DNA from: Streptococcus xiaochunlingii
GTDB lineage: Bacteria; Bacillota; Bacilli; Lactobacillales; Streptococcaceae
Direction of reading: 5' to 3'
Assembly: GCF_006385805.1 (NCBI RefSeq)
Contig: NZ_VFSG01000001.1
Location: forward strand, 434,001-498,000
DNA length: 64,000 nucleotides
Below, piece after piece: positions 55,635 through 64,000 of the stretch. The notes beneath the pieces are model-generated. The model saw nothing but the letters and a program-made list of their open reading frames with translations. It was not told where the DNA came from and did no database searches. The position numbers and the translations under genes are program-made. The number at the start of each line of letters is the position of its first letter. Positions within the stretch are counted from its first letter, which is position 1.

Positions 55635-57306
55635 GCTGTTTCACCGTCACAATCACGATAATAAGAACGAATAGAACTTGGCAAGTAAGAACTTCCCAGC
55701 TTGGATAAATCCCTGCCCAATCGATGGTCGGGAAATTACTCAATATATGATTGGGAAGCATATTGGTTAATTGGAGCGCGTGTAGGCTCACCCCTAGCAT
55801 CTTAAAGGCCAGGGCGTAAATCATCCAAGTCAAGAGGAAGAAAATCTTATGTGGCTTGACCAGATGACTTGCCTTGGTCATGAGAATGGCGAGAATGGCT
55901 AAAACTGCCAGAGCTAAGCCGATCCCTAGGAAGAAATCAAAGGAGCGAATACGAGGGAGAATTCCCACATAGAAGAGAATGGTCTCAGCTCCCTCACGGA
56001 AGACAGCTAAGAAACTGAGGGCAAACATGGAAATGAAACTTCCAGTTGCTGTCACAGCCTTCATCTGACTTTCCATGAATTGGTTCCATTTTTGAACAGA
56101 GGACTTGCGATGTAGCCAAATCCCAATGACAATCATCATCCCTACTGCGATGATCCCTACTGCTCCTTCGATGACCTCACGGTTGGAAGCCGAGGTAACA
56201 GCTGGGAATAAGAATTGAAGAGCAACTGCAATGGCTGCACTAGCCAAGATTCCCAAAAGAGCACCTGCATAAACCCATTTCAAGCCTTTGAATAGTTTTG
56301 CTGACTTGAGGACCGTCACCAAAGCCATGACAATCAAAAGCGCTTCGACTCCTTCGCGTAAGAGGATCAACATAGCGTCAACCGCAGAATAGGAGGCGGT
56401 AGTATCAATAGCAGATAGATCACTAATCAGAGCTTCCAGTTGCTTTTGATACTTGCTTTCGTTCCCCTTGACCATGATGACAGGACCTTGACTTTCCACC
56501 CGAGTATAGAGACCAGGATTAGTCGTGCTGACATCGCCCTCGATCGTTGGCCAAATGGTAATGAACTCCTTCATGACTTGACTAGCTTGGCTAGTGTCAT
56601 TGGCTTGGAAGAGGCTCAGAGCTTTCTTGAGGAGCTTGATCCCGTCTGAAAGGGTCAGATTGGAGCTTGTTTCCTCAATCTTTTCCCCACTGATAAATTG
56701 ATCCAGCACATTCTTTAGGTCATTGTAAGAAGATTGGATGGAGTCAAAGTTTGTAGGCTCTGTTTCGATCGCACTTCTCAAGAAGGAAATGGCTGTTTCT
56801 ACCTTTCCGTAATAAGCGGTACTATGATCTCTGACAACCGCTTCATTCCGGGTCCAGGTGTTGTTTAAATCAGCGTAAGCCTTTCGTGTCGCTTGGAGAT
56901 CCTTTGCTGTGATCGCCTCTTGTAGCTTCTCAAAGTAAGGTTGCAAGCGAGTTTCTAGCTTCTCCTTTTCAGCATCCAGATCGACTGGATTTTGCTCTTT
57001 TTCAAAGGCTAGCAAGGAAGTGGAGACAGTCACCAATTGCTTTTCTGTGATCTCGCCTTCCAAGTCCAAACTCTTCTGGACTTCTTTTCCTGCCTTGGAA
57101 TCATGATTGGCTTTCTTCAGAAATTCTTCTTTTATCTCTGCGACAAGAGTGTGAGCCTTTTCTTGATCCTTATCCTGAACTGCTGTCGTTGCATCGGTGA
57201 TTTTGATAAAGAGATCACTATAAGACTCAGCTTGGACAGGGGTGACGATGAAAAAGAGACAGGCTACTAGGACGACTAAAAATTTATTCAAATAAGTCTT
57301 GACCAA
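55624..57306 (-). CDS. efeU: EfeU/FTR1 family iron permease with large N-terminal domain
   Basis: A 560-residue permease. A signal peptide (about 1-26, ending VQA) and a helical extracellular domain (27-300) come before the FTR1 membrane part of seven helices. The iron-binding RExxE motifs are LLREGVEALL and VFREGAETIL. E. coli EfeU lacks the large N-terminal domain (about 276 residues in all). The start is TTG at 57306, set by AGGAGG five bases ahead; it overlaps efeB by 23 bases. Confidence 0.93.
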   Translation of the reverse strand: MVKTYLNKFLVVLVACLFFIVTPVQAESYSDLFIKITDATTAVQDKDQEKAHTLVAEIKEEFLKKANHDSKAGKEVQKSLDLEGEITEKQLVTVSTSLLAFEKEQNPVDLDAEKEKLETRLQPYFEKLQEAITAKDLQATRKAYADLNNTWTRNEAVVRDHSTAYYGKVETAISFLRSAIETEPTNFDSIQSSYNDLKNVLDQFISGEKIEETSSNLTLSDGIKLLKKALSLFQANDTSQASQVMKEFITIWPTIEGDVSTTNPGLYTRVESQGPVIMVKGNESKYQKQLEALISDLSAIDTTASYSAVDAMLILLREGVEALLIVMALVTVLKSAKLFKGLKWVYAGALLGILASAAIAVALQFLFPAVTSASNREVIEGAVGIIAVGMMIVIGIWLHRKSSVQKWNQFMESQMKAVTATGSFISMFALSFLAVFREGAETILFYVGILPRIRSFDFFLGIGLALAVLAILAILMTKASHLVKPHKIFFLLTWMIYALAFKMLGVSLHALQLTNMLPNHILSNFPTIDWAGIYPSWEVLTCQVLFVLIIVIVTVKQHEK

Positions 57307-58492
57307 TGTATCCTCCTTCCTTCACACCTCCGAAGCAGGCAAAGAGGCCACTGCCAATATGGGTCACATATTCATTCATCTTATCGTCTGCCCCAAGATT
57401 GGTTTGGATTTTCACAAAACGGTCTGGGTCCTTTTGAAATGCAATAAAAAGCAATCCTGCATCAAACTGCCCCGTTTTCGGATCAATCCCATCAGAGTAA
57501 GAATAAGAGCGTCGCAAAATTGGCAGATCCACTTCTTTAGCCAAACGGACATGTGAGTCAACTGGTAAGAGGGAGAGGTCCACTTCGTCAAACTCGTTTT
57601 TCTTTCCAAATGGTGCGCCACTTTCTTTATAGCGTCCAAAGGTATTTTCTTGCTCCTGCAGGTTGGTCCGATCCCAGGTCTCTAAGTGCATGATAATCCG
57701 GCGGACAGCCATATAAGAGCCGTTTTTCATCCAATCTTGACTATCAGCCCAAACTACCTTATCGAAATCTTTCTCTGTCGTAACATTGGCAGTCCCATCC
57801 TTAAAGCCGAAGAGGTTCCTTGGAGTTTCCATGCGATCCCCAATAGCAGCAAATCCTGATTGGCTCCATTTCATGGTTACCTTATTGCGTCCTTTACGGA
57901 TCAAGTTGCGGACAGCATGAAAGGCCACTTGCTCATCATCTGCACATGCTTGGATAACGATATCACCACCTGTATACTGCTCTCTCAACTGTTCCTTAGG
58001 AAAAGCTGGCAGATCCCGGAAGAGTTTGGGACGTTTCTTCTCAAGGCCTAATTTGGTCAAAAAGCTAGCTGAAACACCAAAGGTTAGGGTGAGGCGGTAA
58101 GGATTTAGTCCGACAGTTTCCCCAGTGTCACTTGGTGGCAAGAGAGCGTTGGAACCATCTTTTTTGACCAGTTCGCCATTAACTAATTTCTGGCTATAAT
58201 CTGTCCATTCTTTAAACAACTGAATCAATTCGTTTTTATCTGTCGTCCGGAGATCGAGCACCACAAAATAGATATTCTTCTGCATGGGCGTGGTAATCCC
58301 TGCCTGATGCTTACCGTAAAAACTAATCTCTTCTTGACCGTCTGCGATATTCTTGGAACCTTGCTCCTTATTAGCGAAAAAAGCAGAAGCACCGGATAGA
58401 CCAAGTGCTAAGCCTGCTCCCCCAATACCTGCTTTTTTCAGAAATTCGCGACGATCCATCTTCTTTTCAAAAAATTTATCGTCTTTTGTCAT
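57284..58492 (-). CDS. efeB: EfeB, Tat-exported DyP-type haem peroxidase
   Basis: A 402-residue dye-decolourising peroxidase. The Tat signal is clear: DRREFLKK (residues 13-20) followed by a hydrophobic Gly/Ala stretch. The DyP motif GFKDGTANV and a late conserved histidine/arginine region are present. It is thought to oxidise ferrous iron or take iron from haem at the cell surface, working with EfeO and EfeU. Lies two bases after efeO's stop. Confidence 0.95.
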   Translation of the reverse strand: MTKDDKFFEKKMDRREFLKKAGIGGAGLALGLSGASAFFANKEQGSKNIADGQEEISFYGKHQAGITTPMQKNIYFVVLDLRTTDKNELIQLFKEWTDYSQKLVNGELVKKDGSNALLPPSDTGETVGLNPYRLTLTFGVSASFLTKLGLEKKRPKLFRDLPAFPKEQLREQYTGGDIVIQACADDEQVAFHAVRNLIRKGRNKVTMKWSQSGFAAIGDRMETPRNLFGFKDGTANVTTEKDFDKVVWADSQDWMKNGSYMAVRRIIMHLETWDRTNLQEQENTFGRYKESGAPFGKKNEFDEVDLSLLPVDSHVRLAKEVDLPILRRSYSYSDGIDPKTGQFDAGLLFIAFQKDPDRFVKIQTNLGADDKMNEYVTHIGSGLFACFGGVKEGGYIGQDLFE

Positions 58493-58494
58493 TG

Positions 58495-59364
58495 TTATTT
58501 ACCGTTTAAAATGATTCCCATTTGAGAGAGTGGTTCTCCCAATTTTGTTACTGCTTCTGCTAGTTCTTTGGTATCTTTTTCTGTTAGATCAGTATATGAT
58601 TTATAGTTAGATTCATCCGTCATATGTTTGTCTAACAGGTCATTCACAGCCTTGAATTCTGTTTCAAGGGTTTTCACTAGCTTGGCATCCTTCTTCTCAA
58701 TAAGAGGCTTGAAGAGAGCAAAGATCTTCTCAGCCCCTTCGATATTGGCACGGAAGTCATAAAGGTCTGTATGAGAGAAGATTTCTTCTTCCCCAGTGAT
58801 CTTTTGTGTCGCCACTTCATTCAAGAGGTCAACCGCACCTGTCAACATCAAATCTGGCGTCACTTCTACTGTCGCAATCTTAGCTTTCAGCTCTTTGATA
58901 TCCTTGACCAATTGCTCTGCATATTTTTCAGTACCCTCGGTTGTATTTTCTTCCCACAAGATGCGTTCGATACGGTGGAAGCCAGACCAACCTTCTTCTG
59001 ATTTGTTTTCATCAACATAGTCAACAAGTCGGAAGTCAATCTTGACATCAGACTCTCCAAAACTTTCAGCGATTGGTTCAGAACGTTCATAAGACATCCG
59101 AATCAACGGATAGACTTTCTTCGCTTCTTCTAGGTCACCACTTTTGAGGACTCGTTGAAATTCTTCCGTGTCTTTCAACAATTGATCAATTTGACCTTGC
59201 ACAAACTCCTTGTATTCACTTGTCGCCTGATCCAAGGCTTTTTGATCCTCTTTAGACAATTTCACTGTCGAAGAGGAGCTATTTGAGGTTGTATTTTTTG
59301 AAGATGTATTGGCACAGCCTGCTAATAAAGCAACAGATAAGAGTGCTACTGCAAGTTTTTTCAT
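58495..59364 (-). CDS. efeO: EfeO/EfeM imelysin-type iron-binding lipoprotein
   Basis: A 289-residue lipoprotein. The signal ends in LLAGC (lipid cysteine Cys17), then a Ser/Thr linker and an imelysin domain with the HxxE metal motif in GFHRIERILWEE. No N-terminal cupredoxin, so it is the short EfeM-like form. Captures iron outside the cell for EfeU. First gene of efeO-efeB-efeU-tatC-tatA; AGGAGAA ribosome site. Confidence 0.93.
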   Translation of the reverse strand: MKKLAVALLSVALLAGCANTSSKNTTSNSSSSTVKLSKEDQKALDQATSEYKEFVQGQIDQLLKDTEEFQRVLKSGDLEEAKKVYPLIRMSYERSEPIAESFGESDVKIDFRLVDYVDENKSEEGWSGFHRIERILWEENTTEGTEKYAEQLVKDIKELKAKIATVEVTPDLMLTGAVDLLNEVATQKITGEEEIFSHTDLYDFRANIEGAEKIFALFKPLIEKKDAKLVKTLETEFKAVNDLLDKHMTDESNYKSYTDLTEKDTKELAEAVTKLGEPLSQMGIILNGK

Positions 59365-59400
59365 GAGTCTTTTCTCCTGGATTCTTTTTTTACGTGGTCT

Positions 59401-59427
59401 ATTATAGCAAAGATTTTCTCATTTTTC
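59401..59427 (-). promoter_or_regulatory. efe-tat operon promoter
   Basis: On -, a TTGAAA -35 ending near 59422, then TATAAT (59406-59401), with close to the usual spacing. An ACAATTGT palindrome at 59429-59436 borders the -35 and may be an operator for an iron- or redox-sensing repressor; I cannot name it. Confidence 0.7.
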
Positions 59428-59458
59428 AACAATTGTCAGAAAACTTTAATAAAACAAA

Positions 59459-61000
59459 TTAGAGGAGTAACTCTTTCACCCGACCTATGTCTGTCTCTTT
59501 TACGACAAGGTAGATGCTATCTCCAAGATAGAGACGGGTGCTTCCATGCACTGTATTATTTTTGCCATTATGTTGGTGAGTTGTGATCAGGAGATCTCTC
59601 GGCAGGTCCAAATCTCGTACTTGGCGACCTGCTATTTTCTCTGATACAGGAATTTCGATTAAGGTTAAGACATCCGAACCACTGGTCACCTCAGGCATCA
59701 ATTGTTCCAGCATAGCCTCATAGACAGGAGCTCCTTTTAGTAGATCCATGGTAATGTAGGCTGTCAAAGTCACCAAGCCAATCGGCATCAAGGTTCGAAT
59801 ATCTCCTACCATTTCGGTCACTAGAATCATAGCTGTCAAGGGCGCTTTTGAAATGGCACTGAAATAACCACTCATTCCTAAAATGACAAACAAGGGGAGT
59901 TGATTAGAATGTATGAGACCAAACTGCAATAACACCGCAGCAACCAAGGCTCCTAAGACTGAGCCAAGAGCTAGGATAGGAAGGAAGATGCCACCAGGAA
60001 GACCACTACCGTAACTGATCATACTCCAGATAAATCGCACACCAAAATAAAAGATGAGCGTTTGGATACTAAGTGGGACATGGGCTAAATCCAAAACCAA
60101 CTGATTGCCGCCACCAAGTAAGTGAGGGAAATAATAACCAATCGGTATGATCAAAAGAAAGGCAAAGAGTGGGTAATAGGGTGCCGCCACCTTGAAACAG
60201 CTACCAAGCTTTTGATAAACACGACCAATATTTAAAACAGCAACTTCATAGAAATAACCAGTTCCGCCAAGAAAAATTCCCATCACTAGAAAAATCCAAT
60301 AGCTGGATAAATCGATATGGGGGATGTGGTCTGGCATGTTTAAAACAGGTGTTTGACCGAAAATATTGAGGGAGACGAAGTTTGCGACCAAACTCGCAGC
60401 CAAGGTCGATACCCAGAAGACCCGAGAAAAGTGATGGTAGACTTCTTCTACTACAAAGAGAAGGCCCGCAATCGGCGCATTGAAGGCCGCTGCCAAACCT
60501 GCCGCAGCACCGCTGGCAATCAAGGCTCTTTCTTCAACGGGACTTAGTGCAAGTTTCTTAGCTAGCCCTTTTCCTCCCATGGCACCAAGTTGGATACTGG
60601 GTCCTTCACGTCCCAACATTAAGCCACTTGCAATTGAAAGTATTCCTAAAATGTATTTCTGCCAAAGCGTAGCCCACCAGTCTATCTGGAGTAAACCCTT
60701 TAATTCTGCTTCCACTTGGGGAATACCGGAGCCCTTTACGTTTTGGTTCTTTTTGATCAGTTGGCTAGCTAGCAGAATAATAAAAAGATACATAGAGAGG
60801 AGAATGACCCAATTGACCGGACTTCTTCCTAGATTCCTATACAGCCCCTGCACAAAATGAAAGAAATGCTCAATAAAAAAGCGAAAACTCGAGACGATGG
60901 CACCAACTACGAGTCCCACTAAAACACCTCTACTAACCTGAGATAAAATAGATCTTGAGGTCGATTGAAATTCTTTTTGGATTTGCTGACTTTGTTTCAT
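59459..61000 (-). CDS. ClC family chloride/proton transporter with TrkA-C domain
   Basis: A 513-residue ClC protein. Selectivity motifs are visible: GSGIPQVEAEL, GREGPSIQLGA with the gating glutamate, and GxFxP as GGIFLP. The C-terminal about 75 residues are a TrkA-C/RCK-C domain (KIAGRQVRDLDLP). Ten or more membrane helices. Probably an anion/proton exchanger. It lies between nox and the efe operon, which has its own promoter. Confidence 0.92.
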   Translation of the reverse strand: MKQSQQIQKEFQSTSRSILSQVSRGVLVGLVVGAIVSSFRFFIEHFFHFVQGLYRNLGRSPVNWVILLSMYLFIILLASQLIKKNQNVKGSGIPQVEAELKGLLQIDWWATLWQKYILGILSIASGLMLGREGPSIQLGAMGGKGLAKKLALSPVEERALIASGAAAGLAAAFNAPIAGLLFVVEEVYHHFSRVFWVSTLAASLVANFVSLNIFGQTPVLNMPDHIPHIDLSSYWIFLVMGIFLGGTGYFYEVAVLNIGRVYQKLGSCFKVAAPYYPLFAFLLIIPIGYYFPHLLGGGNQLVLDLAHVPLSIQTLIFYFGVRFIWSMISYGSGLPGGIFLPILALGSVLGALVAAVLLQFGLIHSNQLPLFVILGMSGYFSAISKAPLTAMILVTEMVGDIRTLMPIGLVTLTAYITMDLLKGAPVYEAMLEQLMPEVTSGSDVLTLIEIPVSEKIAGRQVRDLDLPRDLLITTHQHNGKNNTVHGSTRLYLGDSIYLVVKETDIGRVKELLL

Positions 61001-61074
61001 ATATTCTCTTAAACTCCAAGATTTGTTGCCTTTATTATACTACTTTTTCACAGCTCTTGAGTATGGGTAATCAA

Positions 61075-61101
61075 AAAAACGCCCTAATGAGCGTTTTTTA
61101 A
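61075..61101 (-). terminator. nox terminator
   Basis: Stem AAAAAACGC/GCGTTTTTT with a seven-base loop; works on both strands. Confidence 0.85.
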
Positions 61102-61107
61102 ACTTCA

Positions 61108-62484
61108 TTATTTAGCAGTAAGTGCTGCCATTGTGATGTAGTTGTATGGTTTGTTGAAGTGTGGCAAGAAGAACAAGTCAGTCAAAGCCAATTTTTCAAT
61201 TGTAACATGCTCTTGGATTGCCAATGAGAACATGTGGATACCCATTGAAATTGCAGCATCGCGTGATACCATTTGAGCACCAAGGATTTCACGGCTATCT
61301 TGATCGTAGACGATCTTGATGGCAACTTCATGGTTGTCATGTTTGATAAATTCTGGTTTTTGAAGATCGTTAAAGCCAGTTTCAACAGCGTTATAGCCTG
61401 CTGCTTTTGCTTTTTCAAGAGTCAAACCAGTTGAAACCATGTGAAGTCCATAGATAGAGATACCGTTAGATCCTTGCACACCGATTCCTTCAAGCTCATG
61501 TCCGCAAGCGTTATAAGCACCTACGATACCAGTACGTACAGCGTTTGATGCAAGTGCGATGTAGCTAGTGTCTTTACGAGCGTTGTCATATACAGTTGCA
61601 CAGTCACCCACAGCGTATACACCTGGGATTGATGTTTCTTGCTTCTTGTCTACAAGGAAGGCACCGTTGCGGAAGAGTTCGATCTTACCATCAGCAAGCG
61701 CTGTGTTTGGACGGAAACCAACAGCAAGAATAACCATATCCACGTCGAATGTTTCTTTGTCAGTTACCAAACGCTCTACTTTACCGTCACCTTGGATAGC
61801 TTTAACAGTTTGACCAAGTGCCAAACGGATGTTGTGGTCTTCCAAGTTTTTAGCCATCATTTGTGTGAAGTCTTTGTCATAGTATCCGTTCAATACTGTG
61901 TCAACGATATCAACAAGGACCACTTCTTTTCCAAGGCGTTCGAATGCTTCAGCAAGCTCAACACCGATGTAACCACCACCAACAACAGCGATACGCTCAA
62001 GGTGTTTGCTCTTATCTTCAAGTTTGTTAATCACTTCTTCAGCGTTTTGGTACAATTTAACGAATTGCACATTTTCAAGAGTCGCTTTGAATTCACGGTT
62101 CCCTTTAACAATTTCAACACCTTCGATTGGTGGCAAGATTGGAGTTGAACCAGTTGCGAAGATCAATTTTTCATATGATTCTTTGTGCTCTTTTCCGTCA
62201 ACTTCAGCAGTTACAACTTTGTTGTCGTAGTCGATCGAAAGAACTGGTGAGTTCATGTAAACTTTAGCGCCTTTTGCTTCTAATTTTTCTTTATCAGAAT
62301 AGAACAAGCCTTCAGGGCCGTCAATTTGTTCACCAATCCAAAGAGCCATTCCGCATCCAAGGAATGAGATATTTGAGTTTTGGTCAAAAACAACGATTTC
62401 ATTTTCGTTTCCAAAATTATCCAACATTGTGTTGATACATGCAGTTCCAGCGTGGTTAGCACCCACAACTACGATTTTACTCAT
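61108..62484 (-). CDS. nox: NADH oxidase (water-forming)
   Basis: Reduces oxygen to water with NADH, giving NAD and oxygen tolerance. The 458 residues contain the FAD loop VVVGANHAG with His11, the redox-active Cys44 in FLGCGMALW, the NAD loop [14 protein letters not shown] and the [10 protein letters not shown] segment. A perfect cre site overlaps its -35, so sugar-dependent (CcpA) control is likely. A weak Rex-like site lies further up. Confidence 0.96.
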   Translation of the reverse strand: MSKIVVVGANHAGTACINTMLDNFGNENEIVVFDQNSNISFLGCGMALWIGEQIDGPEGLFYSDKEKLEAKGAKVYMNSPVLSIDYDNKVVTAEVDGKEHKESYEKLIFATGSTPILPPIEGVEIVKGNREFKATLENVQFVKLYQNAEEVINKLEDKSKHLERIAVVGGGYIGVELAEAFERLGKEVVLVDIVDTVLNGYYDKDFTQMMAKNLEDHNIRLALGQTVKAIQGDGKVERLVTDKETFDVDMVILAVGFRPNTALADGKIELFRNGAFLVDKKQETSIPGVYAVGDCATVYDNARKDTSYIALASNAVRTGIVGAYNACGHELEGIGVQGSNGISIYGLHMVSTGLTLEKAKAAGYNAVETGFNDLQKPEFIKHDNHEVAIKIVYDQDSREILGAQMVSRDAAISMGIHMFSLAIQEHVTIEKLALTDLFFLPHFNKPYNYITMAALTAK

Positions 62485-62520
62485 AGAAATAATCCTACCT
62501 TTAATTTAATTTACCTTATA

Positions 62521-62550
62521 ATTATAACATGAAAATGATATCGTTTCCAA
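62521..62550 (-). promoter_or_regulatory. nox promoter with cre site over the -35
   Basis: On -, TTGGAA (62550-62545), 18 bases, TG-T-TATAAT (-10 at 62526-62521). The cre match TTGGAAACGATATCA (62550-62536) fits WTGNAANCGNWNNCA fully. Confidence 0.75.
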
Positions 62551-62566
62551 TTTTTTTGCTTACAAT

Positions 62567-62584
62567 TTGTGATAGTATTTTCAA
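62567..62584. promoter_or_regulatory. Weak Rex-like site before nox
   Basis: TTGTGA-TAGTAT-TTTCAA; the first half matches TTGTGA fully, the second half four of six bases of TCACAA. Confidence 0.3.
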
Positions 62585-62699
62585 ATCAATCTGCATAAGT
62601 CCTGAAAAATGTCAATAAATTTGCTTGGAGGGATTGTGAAATGGCTTTCTTTTTGATAAACTTAAAGTAGGTGAATATTGGAAAGGTGGTTTACTATTT

Positions 62700-63623
62700 G
62701 TGGAACTAACTAGTCGATCCGAACGCCTAATGGGCTCCACCATAACCGTTTCGATTTCTCATCAACAAGCTGACCAAATACTGGCCGATTGCTTTAGTCT
62801 TCTGCGATCCTATGAGCATCGCTTTAGTGCCAATGACCCTTCTTCTGAATTGATGGAGGTCAATCAAAAGGCTGGCATTGAACCTGTGGAGGTTCATCCT
62901 GATCTTTTTTCACTGATTGCTCTAGGAACCAGACATAGTCAGGCCCAAGGAAGTCATTTAAATATCGCTATTGGTGCACTTGTCCAAACTTGGAGAATTG
63001 GTTTTTCTGATGCTAGGAATCCTGACAAAGGGGAAATTGAACAAATCCTGAAAATCATAGATCCTCATCAGATTTATTTAGATCCAAATCATCAAACTGT
63101 CTTTCTCAAAAGAAAAGGGATGAAAATTGATCTAGGCGCTTTAGCTAAGGGGTTTAGTGCTGATTTATTAGCTAACTATCTCAGAAGTCAGGGGATCGAA
63201 CAGGCTTTAATTGATTTGGGAGGGAATATCCTTACCCTTGGTCAAAATCCTATTAGTCAACGCCCTTGGCGAATCGGGATTCAAAATCCTCAGCTTCCAA
63301 GAGGGGAACATTTACTAGTTCTATCTGTAACTGATAAGTCTGTCGTGACATCAGGGACCTATGTTCGTCACCTCGAGGTTGACGGCCAGTCCTTCCATCA
63401 TATTTTTGATCCTCTAACTGGCTATCCTGTTGAAACGGAACTGGCAAGTCTCACGATTATTTCTGATCGATCAGTCGATGGGGAGATTTGGACTACGCGC
63501 TTGTTCGGTGAAGAACCGAGCGACATTTTAAAGATGGTTGAAACCTTACCTGGCATTGATGCTATTTTAGTTTATCAGTCAGGTCGCCTGGCCTATACTA
63601 GTGGGCTTCATGATTATTTGTAA
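62700..63623 (+). CDS. apbE: FAD:protein FMN transferase, no lipoprotein signal
   Basis: ApbE-type enzyme that attaches FMN to threonine of flavoproteins. The 307 residues show the opening GSTITVSI, DLGALAKGFSADLL, DLGGNILTLG, SGTYVRHLEVDG and HIFDPLTGYPV with the metal-binding Asp/Thr. The start is GTG with GAAAGGTGG about ten bases ahead. There is no lipobox, so it probably works in the cytoplasm. An FMN reductase follows 24 bases later, so the two form one unit; nox is divergent. Confidence 0.92.
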   Translation: MELTSRSERLMGSTITVSISHQQADQILADCFSLLRSYEHRFSANDPSSELMEVNQKAGIEPVEVHPDLFSLIALGTRHSQAQGSHLNIAIGALVQTWRIGFSDARNPDKGEIEQILKIIDPHQIYLDPNHQTVFLKRKGMKIDLGALAKGFSADLLANYLRSQGIEQALIDLGGNILTLGQNPISQRPWRIGIQNPQLPRGEHLLVLSVTDKSVVTSGTYVRHLEVDGQSFHHIFDPLTGYPVETELASLTIISDRSVDGEIWTTRLFGEEPSDILKMVETLPGIDAILVYQSGRLAYTSGLHDYL

Positions 63624-63647
63624 TTTTATTTTCAGAAAGGAATTTCC

Positions 63648-64000
63648 ATGACAAAACTTATTGCGATCGTTGGAACAAACTCCAAACGTTCAACAAACCG
63701 CCAACTGCTTCAATACATGCAAAAGCATTTTGCTGACAAAGCAGAGATTGAGTTAGTTGAGATTAAAGATATCCCTGTCTTCAACAAGCCAGCTAACAAA
63801 CAAGTCCCTGAGACTATTTTAGAGATTGCTGCGAAAATCGAGGAAGCTGATGGTGTCATCATTGGCACACCAGAATACGACCACTCCATCCCTGCCGTCT
63901 TGATGAGTGCACTTGCTTGGCTATCTTATGGCATCTACCCACTCTTAAGCAAACCAGTGATGATCACAGGTGCTTCTTATGGTACACTTGGTTCATCTCG
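63648..64000 (+). CDS. NADPH-dependent FMN reductase, 3' truncated by window edge
   Basis: The first 117 residues of a flavodoxin-like reductase: MTKLIAIVGTNSKRSTNRQL phosphate loop, then GVIIGTPEYDHSIPAVL and the GASYGTLGSS segment typical of this family. Ribosome site AGAAAGGA. It is in the apbE unit; its partner or target flavoprotein is probably encoded beyond the window. Confidence 0.88.
   Translation, partial: MTKLIAIVGTNSKRSTNRQLLQYMQKHFADKAEIELVEIKDIPVFNKPANKQVPETILEIAAKIEEADGVIIGTPEYDHSIPAVLMSALAWLSYGIYPLLSKPVMITGASYGTLGSS

Noticed and set aside
1-64000. tRNA, rRNA, CRISPR array, or intact insertion sequence
   Set aside because: None was recognised; no cloverleaf-like sequence, regular spacer-repeat pattern or transposase frame was seen.

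Overview
The window is ordinary chromosome of a viridans-type (oral) Streptococcus. The signs are XerS with its difSL site, a SigX (ComX) competence box before dprA, the tdk-prfA-prmC-tsaC-glyA-ndpA-pvaA gene order, a PDH complex whose lipoyl domain sits on E3, and low to moderate GC. The efe-tat iron operon suggests the sanguinis/parasanguinis side of the genus, but the species cannot be fixed from this sequence. I see no rRNA, tRNA, CRISPR array, prophage or intact insertion sequence.

The window spans the replication terminus. difSL lies near 30,015 beside xerS. Genes to its left are almost all on + and genes to its right are mostly on -, as expected for replichores converging on dif.

Layout: 0-3.2 kb has a partial lemA, asd-dapA (lysine/DAP branch) and a stand-alone ATP-cone protein. 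3.3-6.9 kb is an FHA-like/ABC ATPase, an ABC-2 permease and a zinc-ribbon membrane protein. 7-12.7 kb is rbgA-rnhB-ROK, dprA and topA. 12.7-14.1 kb is a satD-DUF3307 pair behind a triplicated operator. 14.3-18.5 kb is trmFO, then two esterases and an ATP-grasp ligase. 18.9-25.1 kb is pdhABCD-lplA with two unusually structured spacers. 25.3-28.8 kb is a bacteriocin-associated DUF1430/ABC pair and an orphan gene. 28.9-34.2 kb is xerS/dif, a CE7 esterase, a DUF915 hydrolase and ylxM-orf71-ffh. 34.3-36.7 kb is a GntR regulator and guaA. 36.7-39.6 kb is an AT-rich patch of orphan genes. 39.8-46.5 kb is the pvaA-to-tdk operon, with a decayed GNAT gene between tsaC and glyA. 46.6-53.1 kb has a 4-OT homologue, MATE, pbuX-xpt under a purine riboswitch, guaC behind a PurBox, and small genes. 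53.4-54.5 kb is an AT-rich CPBP protein with a partner. 54.7-59.4 kb is efeO-efeB-efeU-tatC-tatA. 59.5-64 kb is a ClC transporter, nox, apbE and a partial FMN reductase.

Several sets work together. pdhABCD and lplA supply and lipoylate the PDH complex. xpt, pbuX, guaC and guaA manage purine salvage, with a riboswitch and a PurBox visible. EfeB carries a Tat signal and shares an operon with the only Tat translocase in view. nox and apbE link oxygen and flavin redox.

The most interesting leads are: the satD-DUF3307 pair, whose operator copies double as topA terminator and satD promoter; a xerS promoter whose -35 lies inside difSL; a 20-28 bp palindrome directly after four stop codons near dif; a three-hairpin repeat present twice; and the two structured spacers of the pdh locus.
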